NCBI GenBank assembly: GCA_003427395.1
Contig: BFEA01000028.1
Coordinates: 1,012,857-1,040,083 of the forward strand
Direction: 5' to 3'
Origin: Chara braunii
Taxonomy: Eukaryota; Streptophyta; Charophyceae; Charales; Characeae
DNA: 27,227 nt
Positions within the stretch are counted from its first letter, which is position 1. Each line of letters opens with the position of its first letter. A program made the position numbers and the translations under genes. Shown in pieces: positions 1 to 10,400 of this stretch. The notes beneath the pieces were generated by a model. That model saw only the letters and a program-made list of their open reading frames with translations. It was not told the DNA's origin and did not search any database.

Positions 1-472
1 AAAGCTTGCATACGCGGCGTCGTCAACAAAAAGAGAGAAAAAGGCACCGAAACAGTTACAGCTTGCTTCTATCCTAATTCAAAATTGAAATCACCGTATC
101 CGCGCGCGAAAAAGCGACGCGGGAAAAGAAAATCCTACGCCTATTCGTATTCACGCAAAATTATGAGAGTTTTCCCCGACGCGACCAAGAACATTCATAC
201 ATACGAAAAGGACACGTCGAAGTTCCGCTTATCCTGGAATTCCCAACTGCCGGGCCCAATTCTTCGTACGCTCGCTAAGGCGCACGTAAATTCCCATGTA
301 TTTCCCGACTTGCAAAAAGGAACAACAGAACCCGAAAATCGAAAAGAGATCCCAAAAAGAGGGAAATGCGGCATCCGAAAACAAAAAAACAAAAGGGTTT
401 TTTAATGGGGTTGGTATGATACAAAAACAGGGGTACGAAAGATCGCATAGGTTCGGGGAGTAGCTCGTCACA
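1..472 (-). repeat. Element 1, 3' LTR (5'-terminal portion only)
   Basis: These bases match 11262-11734 almost colinearly, with about 5-6% differences and a few single-base indels in A and T runs. The right edge ends ...GTCACA, so the LTR starts TGTGACGAG on the minus strand. Homology stops at 472-474, where the left copy continues into the element interior and the right copy into element 2 sequence. No polypurine tract is visible next to this LTR, which is unusual. The ORFs that cross this segment are not protein-like. Confidence 0.88.
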
Positions 473-853
473 TATGTGACGCGCAGGGGGTTCCAAAATT
501 ATGCGATCTCCTGCTTGCATGTCATGGCGGAATAGAGAGAGAACAAAGTGATGCATGAGGAACCAAGCGTATCAACAAACGATCCAGCCAGAGTCCATGT
601 TGACGCCAACTTCAATTGCAATCCTCTGTCGGCTGTTGGAATCCTCGATGGTCATCCAGGTGACGCCATCATCATCCGCTGGTTCTCCGTGTGCTCTGCA
701 CCCCAGCTGATTGCTGCCCGTCAAATCAGAGCGTAAGTTAACGTCATCGTCGATGGCGTGATCTTTGTGAAGCTTACTGATTCGTGCCATTTTCCCCCGC
801 TGATTGGATGAAGGGAGGAGAGGGAGAGAAGGGGGGGGGGATGGTATCGGGAT
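473..853 (-). other. Element 1 untranslated segment between ORF4 and the 3' LTR
   Basis: No gene is supported here. The segment starts with a palindrome (466-481) centred at the LTR boundary. It contains a run of G on the plus strand near 831-840, which would be a C-run in the element transcript. The expected purine-rich primer tract is absent on the minus strand. Confidence 0.5.
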
Positions 854-1483
854 CTACCTCCTAGTTGGAATGGGCCAATAGAGGCAGTACATGGAGGGGA
901 TTTCACGGGGTCGACGGGGAGGAAGTGGGGGTAGGAAGCGATTCATTCCTTCCATTGTCACCGGAAGCTCCTCATATCGGATGATCCGGTGGAAGTGGGG
1001 GAAGTGATCGCCGCTGTGAGGGAGGGAAGCAAGGTAGTCGCGATAGAAGGAGGAGAGGGTGCAGAAAAGCGCCGCTCGAAAGAACTCGTAGTGGCGGCAG
1101 GCGGGGATTGTCCCCGTGGCAACGCAGTAAACCTCTACCACGTTGCATCGCTCCCATGCAGCGCTGAACAGTAGGAGATGCCAGCAGAACGTGGGGGCAG
1201 CGAATTGAAGGGAGGCGTGGGGGTGGACGGTGGCGCGTAGACGGGTAGAATAGAAGTCGTGGAAGAGATGGGGAAGGAAGGGATGGGAAGGGAAGGTGAC
1301 GGGGGTACGGATCTGCTCGAGGGTGAGGAAATCAAGGGGTCGGCGGGACAGCGTCCGAGGACGAAGGCCTATCGCCTGCATCGGTACGTGGGCGAACTGG
1401 GGGATGGGTGGGGCTGGAGGAGGAGGGGGATCGGCTCCGTCTCCGTCGCGCGGTACTTGAGGTGGCAGCTGCAGGGTCGCCAT
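854..1483 (-). CDS. Element 1 ORF4: 209-residue unknown protein downstream of integrase
   Basis: This is an uninterrupted frame with a genuine ATG at 1483. The protein opens with a proline-rich segment (about residues 7-30) and continues as a mixed hydrophobic and basic sequence rich in His, Phe, Arg and Pro, with several Cys residues in the middle. It ends in a Pro/Arg-rich tail. I recognise no domain, signal peptide or clear transmembrane helix. It is in the same orientation as pol and overlaps the tail of ORF3 in another frame. It could be an independent ORF, or the real C-terminal part of ORF3 after a frameshift, because the competing ORF3 tail (Arg/Ser-rich) looks less protein-like. Coding status is inferred from length and composition only. 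Confidence 0.45.
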   Translation of the reverse strand: MATLQLPPQVPRDGDGADPPPPPAPPIPQFAHVPMQAIGLRPRTLSRRPLDFLTLEQIRTPVTFPSHPFLPHLFHDFYSTRLRATVHPHASLQFAAPTFCWHLLLFSAAWERCNVVEVYCVATGTIPACRHYEFFRAALFCTLSSFYRDYLASLPHSGDHFPHFHRIIRYEELPVTMEGMNRFLPPLPPRRPREIPSMYCLYWPIPTRR

Positions 1484-2823
1484 CTTCGGGCTTCAGCGGC
1501 TCTGGATCCCTGGTCAGATCGCTACCGATGCGCAGGCTAGCTTTGCTGGTGAACTCCAGCTGGCACTTCCCGGTGGCAATTTCTTCGCGCTTTCGCGCCG
1601 CTTCCGGATCTTCCGCCTCCGTTCCCGTACGCATCGCTTCCTCCGGCAAGGCTTCCCACTCAGATCCGGTTTCTTCTTCCTCCTCTTCTCATTCGCTCAG
1701 CTCGCCCTCGCTATGTTCACTATAGCTTCCCTCCTCCGATGTTTCCTTGTCTTCGTCCTCTTTGTCGTCGTCGTGGATCACCACTTCCTCTGCCCTCGGA
1801 TAGAAGGCGTGAGGGATGATATCGTACGGCTTCAGGTACTCCTGCCGCGATGGTAGCGTATCCTCGTCCGTAGGTTCCTCGAAGCACGCAGTCCACTGAA
1901 GGTACGGATCCAATGATCGCTCGAAAATGTATGGAGCAGGACTATCGTCACTCTGTGAATAGATGTCGGGCGAGAGATCGTCCGCCAATCGCACGATCGG
2001 TGCGATGAGCTCCTGCGCAATCAGCTGGCGGCGCCCCGGCTGTACCGATCCAAAGAGAAAGCCAAGAAGATCGCCTTCCACGTTAGTCCTCCAAGCTTGG
2101 ATGATTAGCAGCTCCAGATTTTCGATCTACGCAGGATGCCCGCTGGTCTGTGTCCACGTCACCTGTACTCTGGCCAAGCAGAAAGACAACTCCTCAAAAG
2201 TTTGGCGCCACAGTCGCCAATGTCCAGGATTGATAAGAGGGACTGAAAGAGGCTCAAACGAGAAGGAAAGAGAAGGATGGAGATCGGACTGCCAGAAGGT
2301 GGGGAAAAGATAGAGAGAGGAGGGAGAAGATCGGCGTGGTTCATTGGGGATGTGGGAAGGGGACGAGGGTTGGGATCGCAACTGGCCGCTCACGCGGTGA
2401 TCGGCGAATATTGCCAAGATCTGGTGCAAAGATCGGGATGAGGTTATACCCCTGTCGGGCGAGGACGTGCTGCCACACGTTGGACACTTGCTCCGTCCAC
2501 TCGCGCAGCGAGGTCAAGATCGCGGTATGCCACTGCGGATTGACCGAGCTGATGTCGCCGCTGAATGCCGCCACTGTGGTGACGTGGCTCGTTCTGGGAC
2601 CCGCTCGCCGATGAACTGCGGTTACCTTCGCGAATACTACTGCATGAGGACTTCCTTCGATTCGAAACGCAGCGGCGACACAGATACCTTCGTCGCAGAA
2701 GAATCGCATCAAACGTCGAAGATCCGCATTGAGACGAGGGTGACAAACTTACCGAATCTCTGAGATGTGGCCACGTGGCTGCAACAGATGTGCGTCAAGA
2801 ACCCGCTCCGTGATAAAACTCAT
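1332..2823 (-). pseudogene. Element 1 ORF3: extra reading frame between integrase and 3' LTR (broken)
   Basis: The frame starts at ATG 2823-2821, which overlaps the integrase stop TGA (2822-2820) as ATGA. It runs to about 2410 in one frame with a TAA at 2749-2751. It continues after a frameshift in a second frame to 1332, broken by TAG at 2127-2129 and TGA at 1689-1691. Its total span is about 497 codons. The first third is a mixed sequence with tryptophans (motif SLREWTEQVSNVW near 2510). The middle has a globular-looking stretch with many Leu, Ile and Pro residues. Around 1690-1790 it is strongly acidic (Asp/Glu/Ser-rich), and it ends basic and Ser/Arg-rich in this frame. I recognise no family. 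The position is where env-like genes sit in some gypsy elements, but no membrane segment or signal peptide is visible, so I do not call it env. Confidence 0.55.
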
Positions 2824-4550
2824 GGCGAGGTGGGGAAGGATGTCGAAGGACAAGAGGGAGAGAGCGGAGAGAGGGTTAGATCGTCGTCGTTCTCCTCACA
2901 TTCCGAGGAAGAAGAGGGACGAAGATCGAAAGGAGGAAGGAGACGGAGGTAGGAGGTATGTCGGACGATGGGGACAGAGCTATGGATGGCACTAGCCTCA
3001 GGCGCGATGCACACCGTGTTGGCGCCGTTGGGGCCGAGCTCGACAACACGAAAACAGCCAGAAAACTTGGGAGCGAGTTTCCGGTCGCGTGCACATTTAC
3101 GTACCTGCACTAGGTCCCCTAATTTATATTGATGTTGGGGCCCAGCATTTCCATTCCGAGCCTCGTAGCTACGGACCTGTCTACCGTGGGCCAGTTCGGT
3201 CATCCTTTGCCTTTTTCGGGCTAGCTTCGGGATGGCCCGTTCCATTAACTCGGTGTACCTTTTGGCCTTGGCCTTGAGAGCTGCACGCGTGTCTCTACCC
3301 CCTGCTTTGGCAATTTCCGAGTTACCCCGGTAATCGACACAGGGGAGGCTATTAGTTCGAAGCTGAAAGGGGGTAACCCCCATAGACTCGTAAGGGGTGG
3401 CCCGGTGGATCCCGACGATCTGATATACGATCTCGGACCAAGGACGCGTGTCGTGTGCCGCTAAGTTCCTGCGAAGGGCGGTTTTAATCATACGGTTGGC
3501 ATTCTCGGCCAACCCGTTCGACTGGGACACGTGGGGTGCCGTATGTCGCAGCGTGAGGCCCCTTCGCGCAAGCAGTTCTTCTACCTCACCTTTGAATTCT
3601 GACCCATTGTCGGTTATAATTTCTTCCGTATCTAGATGGGTATAGAGGAATCGTTCGATATACGTGGCTATTTCTGCGGCCTTTCAGGTCTTACAGGGAT
3701 AGACTTCGATGTATTTGNAAAAATGGTCAATTAAAACTAACAGGATAGAATATTCACGGCGGTTTGGGCCAGGTGGCACGTCGATGTCTGTCGTGTCCAT
3801 ACTGACTCGTTGGAAAGGACGCTCTACTTTTGTTGGTACTATCGTGTTTGGTCCCCGTACAGGAGCGCGATCAGTGGCACAGACCAGACAGTTAGCAACA
3901 ATGTATTTGACATCATCTCGTATGTTGGACCTGAACCATCGGTTCTGGTCTAGAGTTGCCTCTGTAACACGTATTGCGAAATGAGCGGTCTGTTCTTCGT
4001 GAGTGGATCGGATCCAATCGTATCTCTGGAAGGGATGGGGAACTGTCAACCACGAACCTGATCCGTCAGTTTTACACTTTTCCAAATGACAGTTGATCCA
4101 TCGATAGTCCCGAGATCTCTCGGTTGCCCTACGGCTGTCGTGTTTGATGAGGTGGCCCAACGGTAATCCCGCTAATTTCGCTAATAAAATTTTATCCATC
4201 CAAACCTCTGCTCGTCGGTATTTTTCGTCGTATTCAGGGCCGTCCGTTTGGGCGGCTTCGAATCGAACCTCCGTGGGGAGTTTGTTCGTTCTACACAGGG
4301 GGCACCTCCATTCCTTGCTACTCGTTCGATATCGAACACAGGCCCCGTGCGCACGATTGACACACGTGGCACATTCCACCCAATCAACAAATCCGGTCTC
4401 GAAGGGATGACAGTCGACCCCATAAACCCGTGCAATACACGTGCAAAAAAAACAAAATTTATCGGGGAGAGTGGCGAAGAAAGCCGAGGAAGTGAGAGGG
4501 GCAAAATTAGTAGGAGAAGAAGGGGTTGCGGAGGCAGGCGGGGTAGTCAT
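2820..4550 (-). pseudogene. Element 1 PHD finger-integrase
   Basis: From ATG 4550 the protein has a C4HC3 PHD finger (residues 33-86): Cys33/36, Cys60/63, His68/Cys71 and Cys83/86, with the hallmark Trp81 two residues before Cys83. The integrase zinc-binding domain follows (His184, His190, Cys221, Cys224). The catalytic core has Asp in LIDHF, Asp in ITDNGSEF and Glu in NGLAENANR, with about 34 residues between the last two. The C-terminal region carries a GDLVQVRK-type motif. Integrase inserts the cDNA into the host genome; a PHD finger usually reads histone H3 tails, so a targeting role is plausible but inferred. One TGA at 3684-3686 interrupts the core in frame, and there is an ambiguous base at 3718. 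No chromodomain follows; the C-terminus is Ser/Pro-rich and acidic. The frame is open upstream to 4604. Confidence 0.88.
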
Positions 4551-4578
4551 GATGACAGAGGAGGAGAGATGAGACTGA

Positions 4579-4624
4579 CTTGTGGAGAGAGTAGAACAGA
4601 CAAATTAGTCCTCGTGCCACTTAC
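4579..4624 (-). other. Possible short intron or frame-change site between RNase H and PHD-integrase
   Basis: On the minus strand GTAAGT (4624-4619) overlaps the TAA that closes the RNase H frame. It is followed by a CTAAT branch-like motif, a pyrimidine-rich stretch and an AG at 4580-4579. Removing these 46 nt would put RNase H and the PHD-integrase into one frame. The length is very short for a spliceosomal intron. A simple frameshift, or separate translation, is an equal alternative. Confidence 0.3.
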
Positions 4625-6695
4625 TGCTTCGACAAAATCTCCACTTGGCCGTACCAGGGTCCAACCTCCTGTTCAGGTTTGTTCCACGGAATTACCTCCT
4701 CATTCTTCGGAACTTTCTCAGGCCGGTGCAGCCGTGTCAGTCCGTCTGCATTCCCGTGTCTCTCGTGCTTCCGATGACGAAAGTCAAAGTCCATGCTCTA
4801 CAGCACCATTGCCCATCGCCCGATCATGCCCGAGTAATCCTTCGACTTCTTCAGGGCCAACAGGGGCTCATGATCAGTCACTAGGGTGAATTTTTGCCCG
4901 TACAGGTAAGCACGAAAGTGACTGATTCCCCAGAGAGCTGCATAGCATTCTCCCGTTGGAGCGGCGTAGTTGCGCTTGCAGGCGGGCACTGATTTGGAAG
5001 CATAGTCAGCCACACTCTCGAGTCCGCTTGGTCCCACCTGGGCAAGGATCGCCGAAATCGCCTCTGGCTGCCAGTCAGTGATGAGAACAAAAGGTTTTTC
5101 GAGATCCGGTCTTATAAGGACCGGAGCCGAAATGAGAGCGGCCTTGAGTGTGAAAAACGCTTGATCGCACTCCGGCATCCAGATCAACGGCTGATCCTTG
5201 CACAACAGATTTGTGAGGTGTCCCGCAATCGTCGCGAAGCCCTTGATAAATCTTCGGTAGTACGAGGCCACGCCCAGAAAGGCGCGAACTTGCGTGATAG
5301 TCGTAGGCACCGGCGCGTCCCTGACAGCTGCCACCTTCTGTGGCTCCGGTTGGAGTCCCTTGTCTGTCACCACGTACCCTAGGAAGGAAATGGTGGTGAG
5401 GAAAAACTGACACTTCTCAAGCGCCACCTTGAAGCCCACATCTCGTAACGCATGCAGTGCCCATTCGATGTGCTGCACGTGTCCCTCCTGGGAACTTGAA
5501 TACACCAAGATGTCGTCCATGTACACAATCACACAATAGTTGATGATACTCTGCGCCAAACGAGTCTTCCTCACGAAATTCCGAAAAGCCATGTTCATGG
5601 CCCGCTGAAAGGTCGCGGGGGCATTGCAGATACCCATCGGACATTGAAACCACTGCCACGTACCTTCGAAAAGCACAAACGCTGTTTTCGGACGATCTTC
5701 CTCTCGAACAAGAAGATGATGGAACCCATGGCGAACATCAAACTTGCTGAAAAATCGAGCATTCCCAATCGCATCCAACAACTCATCAATCCGGGGGAGA
5801 GGGTACACATCTTTAATCGTGACATCATTCAATTTTTGGTAATCAATACAAATGCGAATCCCTCCAACCTTTTAGGCACGATCACTACAGGAAAAGACCA
5901 TAGACCTATAGCGGGTTCGATCCATCCATTAGCGTGAAACTCCTTAATCCGCTGAAAAGCGGCCGCTCTTTGAGCTGGCGAGTATCGGTAGGGAGCGCAG
6001 CTAATGGGCGGATGATCTGCCGTGAGAATGGCATGCTCGATCACATCAGTTAAGCCGATGTCGTTATCGTGTATGCTCAATACTTCTACGTAACCATTTA
6101 ACACACAAATTAACGATTTCCGAAGTTCCGCGGGGACGTGACCTGGCAGGGTGATTGTCGATTCCTCGGAAATCTTAAGGGGCATATCAACCCAGTCAAC
6201 CGGCCGTTCCCGCCGGTCACCGACACTAGAAAAAACAGAACTACTGGTGCGAACAGAGAAGACAGTTGCTATCATCACGGACTCAGCAGGGCTGATCATC
6301 TCCGTTTCTTTAGTTTCAGCGTCAGTCTCTGAACCAACCGAGGCCGGTTCCACAGTTAGCCCCGTTAGATCCGTCATTTCTTGCATCAGATTAGGTACAT
6401 CACTTACCGGTGCTTCCGCCTCTTGTTTAATCAAGGCAATGGTGGCTCCTGCCGTTAGTGACGATTTGGGCGAAAAAACAGAGACATCCAAATACTGTTC
6501 CGTTTGCTGATAACGCGTTCGTAAGGAGAGATCTCCCTCGTACAAGGTGCGAGGAGGTTCCAAATCATCAGCCAGGTCGGATACTTGTAATATGGGTTCC
6601 CCGAGGAGGACTGAAGGACTGACCTGGGTTGTTAGAGGCGTGCACGCGCTGTCTTCTGCATCCACGTGGAAGCTTCGGGTGGTGTCGGAGCACAC
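4621..6695 (-). pseudogene. Element 1 reverse transcriptase and RNase H
   Basis: This is the polymerase module that copies element RNA into cDNA. From 6695 a linker leads into the RT start (motif HANGWIEPA, then SFPVVIVPK). A one-base loss in the A-run at 5870-5873 moves the frame. The second frame carries FFSKFD with the first catalytic Asp, FQCPMGICNAPATFQ, and the active-site motif YMDD near 5520. SFLGYV and AFLGVASYYRRFI follow. RNase H shows FVLITDW, a Glu in TGECYA and VTDHEPLL. TAG at 4798-4800 cuts the end of RNase H, and the frame then runs to TAA at 4621-4623 with the gypsy-typical GNADGLTRL end. The frame joins the protease upstream across TAA 6702-6704, so gag to RNase H was probably one polyprotein. 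Confidence 0.93.
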
Positions 6696-6701
6696 TTGAA
6701 A

Positions 6702-8921
6702 TTATTCTGGGATTTCTTGTTCGAAAAGTTCGACCAGGTGCTTCCATTCATCTTCACTGGGCAACTCTTCTTCGTATTCCTGTTCCCTGACTCCATTACT
6801 GATGCTCGAGGGAGAGCACGCATCGGGATCAATGCATCGAATCATCCCAATTTGGGTCGAGTTAGGGACCCGTTTTATCGTTCGGGTGGAAACTCGCAAA
6901 GGAACAGTTTGAGGCTTTCCCCCAGTTTGCGTGAGCACCAATTGTTTCGAATCGAAATGCAGACGTGCGCCCACCGCCATCGCCCAAGGTAATCCCAACA
7001 ACACCGAATAGAAATGTACATCCATTACGAGCGCGTTAACAAGGACGTGTACTCGCCCGACTTTTACAGCCACGTTCTCGATAATGCCTACAATGTTCAT
7101 TGCTTCCTCGTCAGCAGAGACATAGTTGTCTTTGCCAGATTGAGGAAGAATGGATCCAAGTCGTCCCGTCTTTTTGACAGTATCTAACGATATGGCCACT
7201 GCAGAAGACCCCGTGTCGATAAGGGCATTAAACGACTTGCCCCAAACTTCACAGTCACATTCCGCACTTTTCCATAGTACCGGCCGAGCTCGTACGAAGT
7301 GATCTTTTTCTGCTAAAGAGATCGCTGCTATACGTGCGGCTTCAGGTTCGGGTTCTTTTGTGTCAGGCTCGGGGGGTGCAACTTCCTCGCTTCCTTCCTT
7401 CTTCTTCAACATCCGTTGTATGCGCTGATAGGTAAAGCGTTTTTGATTCTTCTGGCAATGTTGTAAAAGTTTATCGTTTGCCGCTTCAGATATGGTGAGC
7501 AGATGTCCTACTGGGATAGGAACGTGAATATCTAGTTGCTTAAGCATTTTCAATACATCAATGTCTCCTGTCCGAACCTGCGGTCCAGGATTGGATTCGT
7601 GATCGACCCATTCGAGATCATCTGGGGCCGATCGGATCGCTCCGATCATGCCTGCGAGATAGTGATACTCGAGAGGATCGACCACGTCAGCAGCGTCAGA
7701 GGAAGAAGCTCCCGAGGTCGGCGTCGTTGCCATCGAAGGGGAAGGCTGCTCTGGGGCATATGCCATGAGTTCTCCTCCTTGGTCTGTATCCATCAAAGCG
7801 GCCACTCGTCCTTGATTAAGGGCGACAGGGGCCGTAGCAGGGGGAGGCTGATTACGTTTCGGCTGCGGACAGTCCCGGGCGAAATGTCCGGGCTGTTTGC
7901 AGTTAAAACATTCGATCTTTCTGGCTGGATTGGCTAGGTGAGGGAACTGAGGTGCGTACCCTGGAGCAGGTGGGGCAGGTAAGAGCGGAAATGATGCGGG
8001 GGCCGGCCGAGCAGGGGCCGGGTTAGGCTTGATTAACCTACTCATTATCTGTTCCATCCGTTCCATGTGAGCGGCCTGCATTTGGATCAAGTTGCTCATC
8101 CATTCGGACTGCTTGGTAGTGGCCGTATGGATCATCTGGGCAAGGTGTAAGTTGGTTATGGCCGGCGAAGGGGGTTCGGGTGAGATTCCGCTTTTAACAG
8201 CTGCGATCGATTGATTCACCGGGGAAGAGGAAGAAGAAGCAGGCGGGATATCGAAAACGATCCCGCCGGGAAGGTCATGGTCGGGGCGGGGATAAAACCG
8301 TTCGACCGCCTGCAACCATGATCACCTTTTGGCCGCTACATCCCGTATGGTATCTGTAATATCTTCGCCTTCCTTATTGATATATTTTTTTGTATCAGCC
8401 AGATTCAGTTCTAATGCTTTAGTGATGATAGCCGATAGCTAGTGTGTTTTCGGCGGGATCTTTTTTTGCAGTTTCCCTTTCAATGTCGGACTTCGTAGGT
8501 GATCAATGAACAAGTCTCGAGCGGATTTCTCGTCTCGCCCGGATTTGTCCAACGCGGTTTGAAACCGATCTACGAAATCGGGCAACAATTTCCCGGGTCC
8601 TTGTGGCCGATTTTTGAGTACGTACCAGGCGGCATCTTCACTGACCGTATCGAATCGAGCCAAGAAAGCTTGTTTGAAATTATTCCAATCTACCCACGTA
8701 TGTTTTCTAAACCAGTCATGCGACGTGTTGCGGAGTAGCAATGTCAGAACGCAGGGAAGATCGGCTGCGCTGTAATTTTGATCTTCGACAGCTTCTTGCC
8801 AAGCCTCGGGATGGGTATGGTTAGGGAAGAAGGGGAAGGGGGCAGGGATGCTAACGATCACCCTAGTACCGTCCACCATTGGTATTGCGGGTGCGGCCGC
8901 ACCAGACTGAGACCTGATCAT
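6702..8921 (-). pseudogene. Element 1 gag and aspartic protease
   Basis: ATG at 8921 starts a capsid-like region of the Retrotrans_gag type (Trp/Phe pattern around WFRKHTWVDWNNFKQAF). In-frame TAG at 8439-8441 and TGA at 8322-8324 interrupt it. It then continues through a Pro/Ala-rich linker to a CCHC zinc knuckle near 7869-7910 (Cys-x2-Cys-x4-His-x4-Cys) that binds element RNA. A charged linker follows, and then an aspartic protease with ALIDTGSS near 7205-7226 and a VLLGLPWA flap-distal motif. The frame ends at TAA 6702-6704, immediately followed in the same frame by the RT linker. Gag forms the particle and the protease cuts the polyprotein. Three nonsense codons make this copy non-functional, although the frame is otherwise intact for over 700 codons. 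Confidence 0.9.
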
Positions 8922-9002
8922 TGGGCAATCCCGACGAGCTAGTTCAGGGTCTCTCCTACCTCTCGCCAGTTCGACTTACTATCATCAGAACCGACACGTG
9001 TC

Positions 9003-9015
9003 GGCCCCGATACCA
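9003..9015 (-). promoter_or_regulatory. Element 1 primer binding site candidate
   Basis: The minus strand reads TGGTATCGGGGCC just upstream of gag. It begins with TGG, complementary to a tRNA CCA end, and its first seven bases equal those of plant initiator-Met tRNA primer sites. It lies about 90 bases before the gag ATG. The nearest plausible LTR end (CA) is about 11 bases away, a wider spacer than usual, so the call is tentative. Confidence 0.45.
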
Positions 9016-9234
9016 ACCTCACGCCCTGTGCTGTCTTTCGTTCGGAGTGTGAGACGTGCGGAAAGAGGCCCAGAAAAACAGCAAGATGGGGTGTGCCAAG
9101 GATTTTTGGAAATTGAGTGTGGGAACACAGACAGAACTGAAATCCCCCGTGTTGGTCCGATGAAGCAAGTCGATTGCTTTCGCGCGTCGCGAAATGTGCG
9201 CGCGTGCACGGCGCGAAAAGAGAAAAATCCAAAT

Positions 9235-9822
9235 TCAATCCAAAAAGTATTGTCGGGCTTCCCACCGTGCTATGGCCCGTCGTTTACAGCGGAGGGGCTT
9301 GGGCACGCTCCGCGTGTCACGTTTTCGTATCAAATCTCGACGTCGTTCACTGGTCAGTTCTGAGTCTGACGTGGATGGTCTCAGTCGAGTGGCTCTTTCC
9401 TTATGCTCGTCTTCACTCCGTATTCGGTAGTGGAAACCCTTTGCGTCGTAGCGGTNGAAGCGNTGGCACTCCGTGCACAGGGTNCGAGGCCAATGGGGCN
9501 CCACTACCGTCCACGGAATGACGATCAACTCGTTAAATGGCAACAATATCGAGNAGGGNGGGAAGTGCGTATTGATAATGACAAATCCAACTTCTACNAA
9601 CCCTGAACAACGGTCGACCGAAGGGAAGTAATATTGCCCCCCGATTTGTGGGACGACTTCTCGTACGTCCCACTCGCATACACGTGTCCTTTCCTCGCTG
9701 TAGGGAAAAGGTCGTGTTGAGATGGGAGATACGGGAGGCTGGCGCCCGATCGAAGGGTGCTTGTCAGTCCACATATCAATCAACCGCAAATATCTCGAGA
9801 CGTCATCAAGAACAGAAAACAC
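9235..9822 (-). CDS. Open frame inside the element 1 5' LTR, unknown
   Basis: This is a minus-strand frame of 195 codons with no stop, although several codons contain N. It has no ATG at its beginning; the first Met that could serve lies in DMWTDKHP. The sequence is fairly protein-like, with a Cys pair (TLCTEC) and an Arg/Glu-rich C-terminal third. I recognise no family. It lies in the presumed U5/leader part of the LTR, so it may be a short ORF on the element transcript or simply non-coding. Confidence 0.2.
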   Translation of the reverse strand: MFSVLDDVSRYLRLIDMWTDKHPSIGRQPPVSPISTRPFPYSEERTRVCEWDVREVVPQIGGQYYFPSVDRCSGXVEVGFVIINTHFXPXSILLPFNELIVIPWTVVXPHWPXTLCTECXRFXRYDAKGFHYRIRSEDEHKERATRLRPSTSDSELTSERRRDLIRKRDTRSVPKPLRCKRRAIARWEARQYFLD

Positions 9823-10359
9823 TCACGCATCCCCCAATCAATCCTTTTTGACACAAGAGAGAGAAGGAAAACACGCATCAGCTTGATCATGCATATGGCC
9901 AAAGGACCGACCCACGACTCAGTTTTAGTGAGCCAATACAACGTGGCCCCATGCGCCTTGTTTCTCAAGGCCGCCCGGTGGCTTGGCTGCTGATGTCGTG
10001 CAGCATAAGGCAGATGACATGCGCAGTGCATTCGAGACTACAGATCTAAACACTCTTGCATTCTCGGACAAAATCCCGACGACAATCGTCTAATCAACGC
10101 AAAAGAGACGCACATCTCCATACATTCATTCACTGTGGAAGGTGCGAAAAAGATGAGGCATGCACAGGAAAAAGAAGGATCGCTTGCACAATACACACGC
10201 ATCCACCGTTCACAAGACAAGAAGACTGGGTCCTTGCGTAGGAGGATTACCCAGGAAACTAATGGAAGAGTTCCGGAAGAAGTTCTTTCACACAGAGGCA
10301 AAATGTCGACTCATTCCCGTTCAAGAGAGAGACAATCATTCAGACGCATCATCATTCAA

Positions 10360-10400
10360 AGGAGAGAGAGAGAAAGAGAGAGAGGGAGAGAGAGTCGAGG
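10360..10400. repeat. GA-rich simple sequence
   Basis: There is a short (AG)n-like run with interruptions on the plus strand, inside the element 1 LTR. It is pyrimidine-rich in the sense direction of the element. Confidence 0.7.

Noticed and set aside
85-405. Plus-strand 106-codon frame, repeated within 10932-11666
   Set aside because: It lies in both LTR copies of element 1, runs antisense to the element and is Lys/Arg-rich from A-rich sequence; repetition is explained by the LTR pair.
1332-2823. env glycoprotein gene in element 1
   Set aside because: Position fits, but no signal peptide, transmembrane helix or cleavage site is visible.
4248-4889. Plus-strand 213-codon frame
   Set aside because: It is antisense to the RNase H/PHD-integrase region, which has clear domain motifs.
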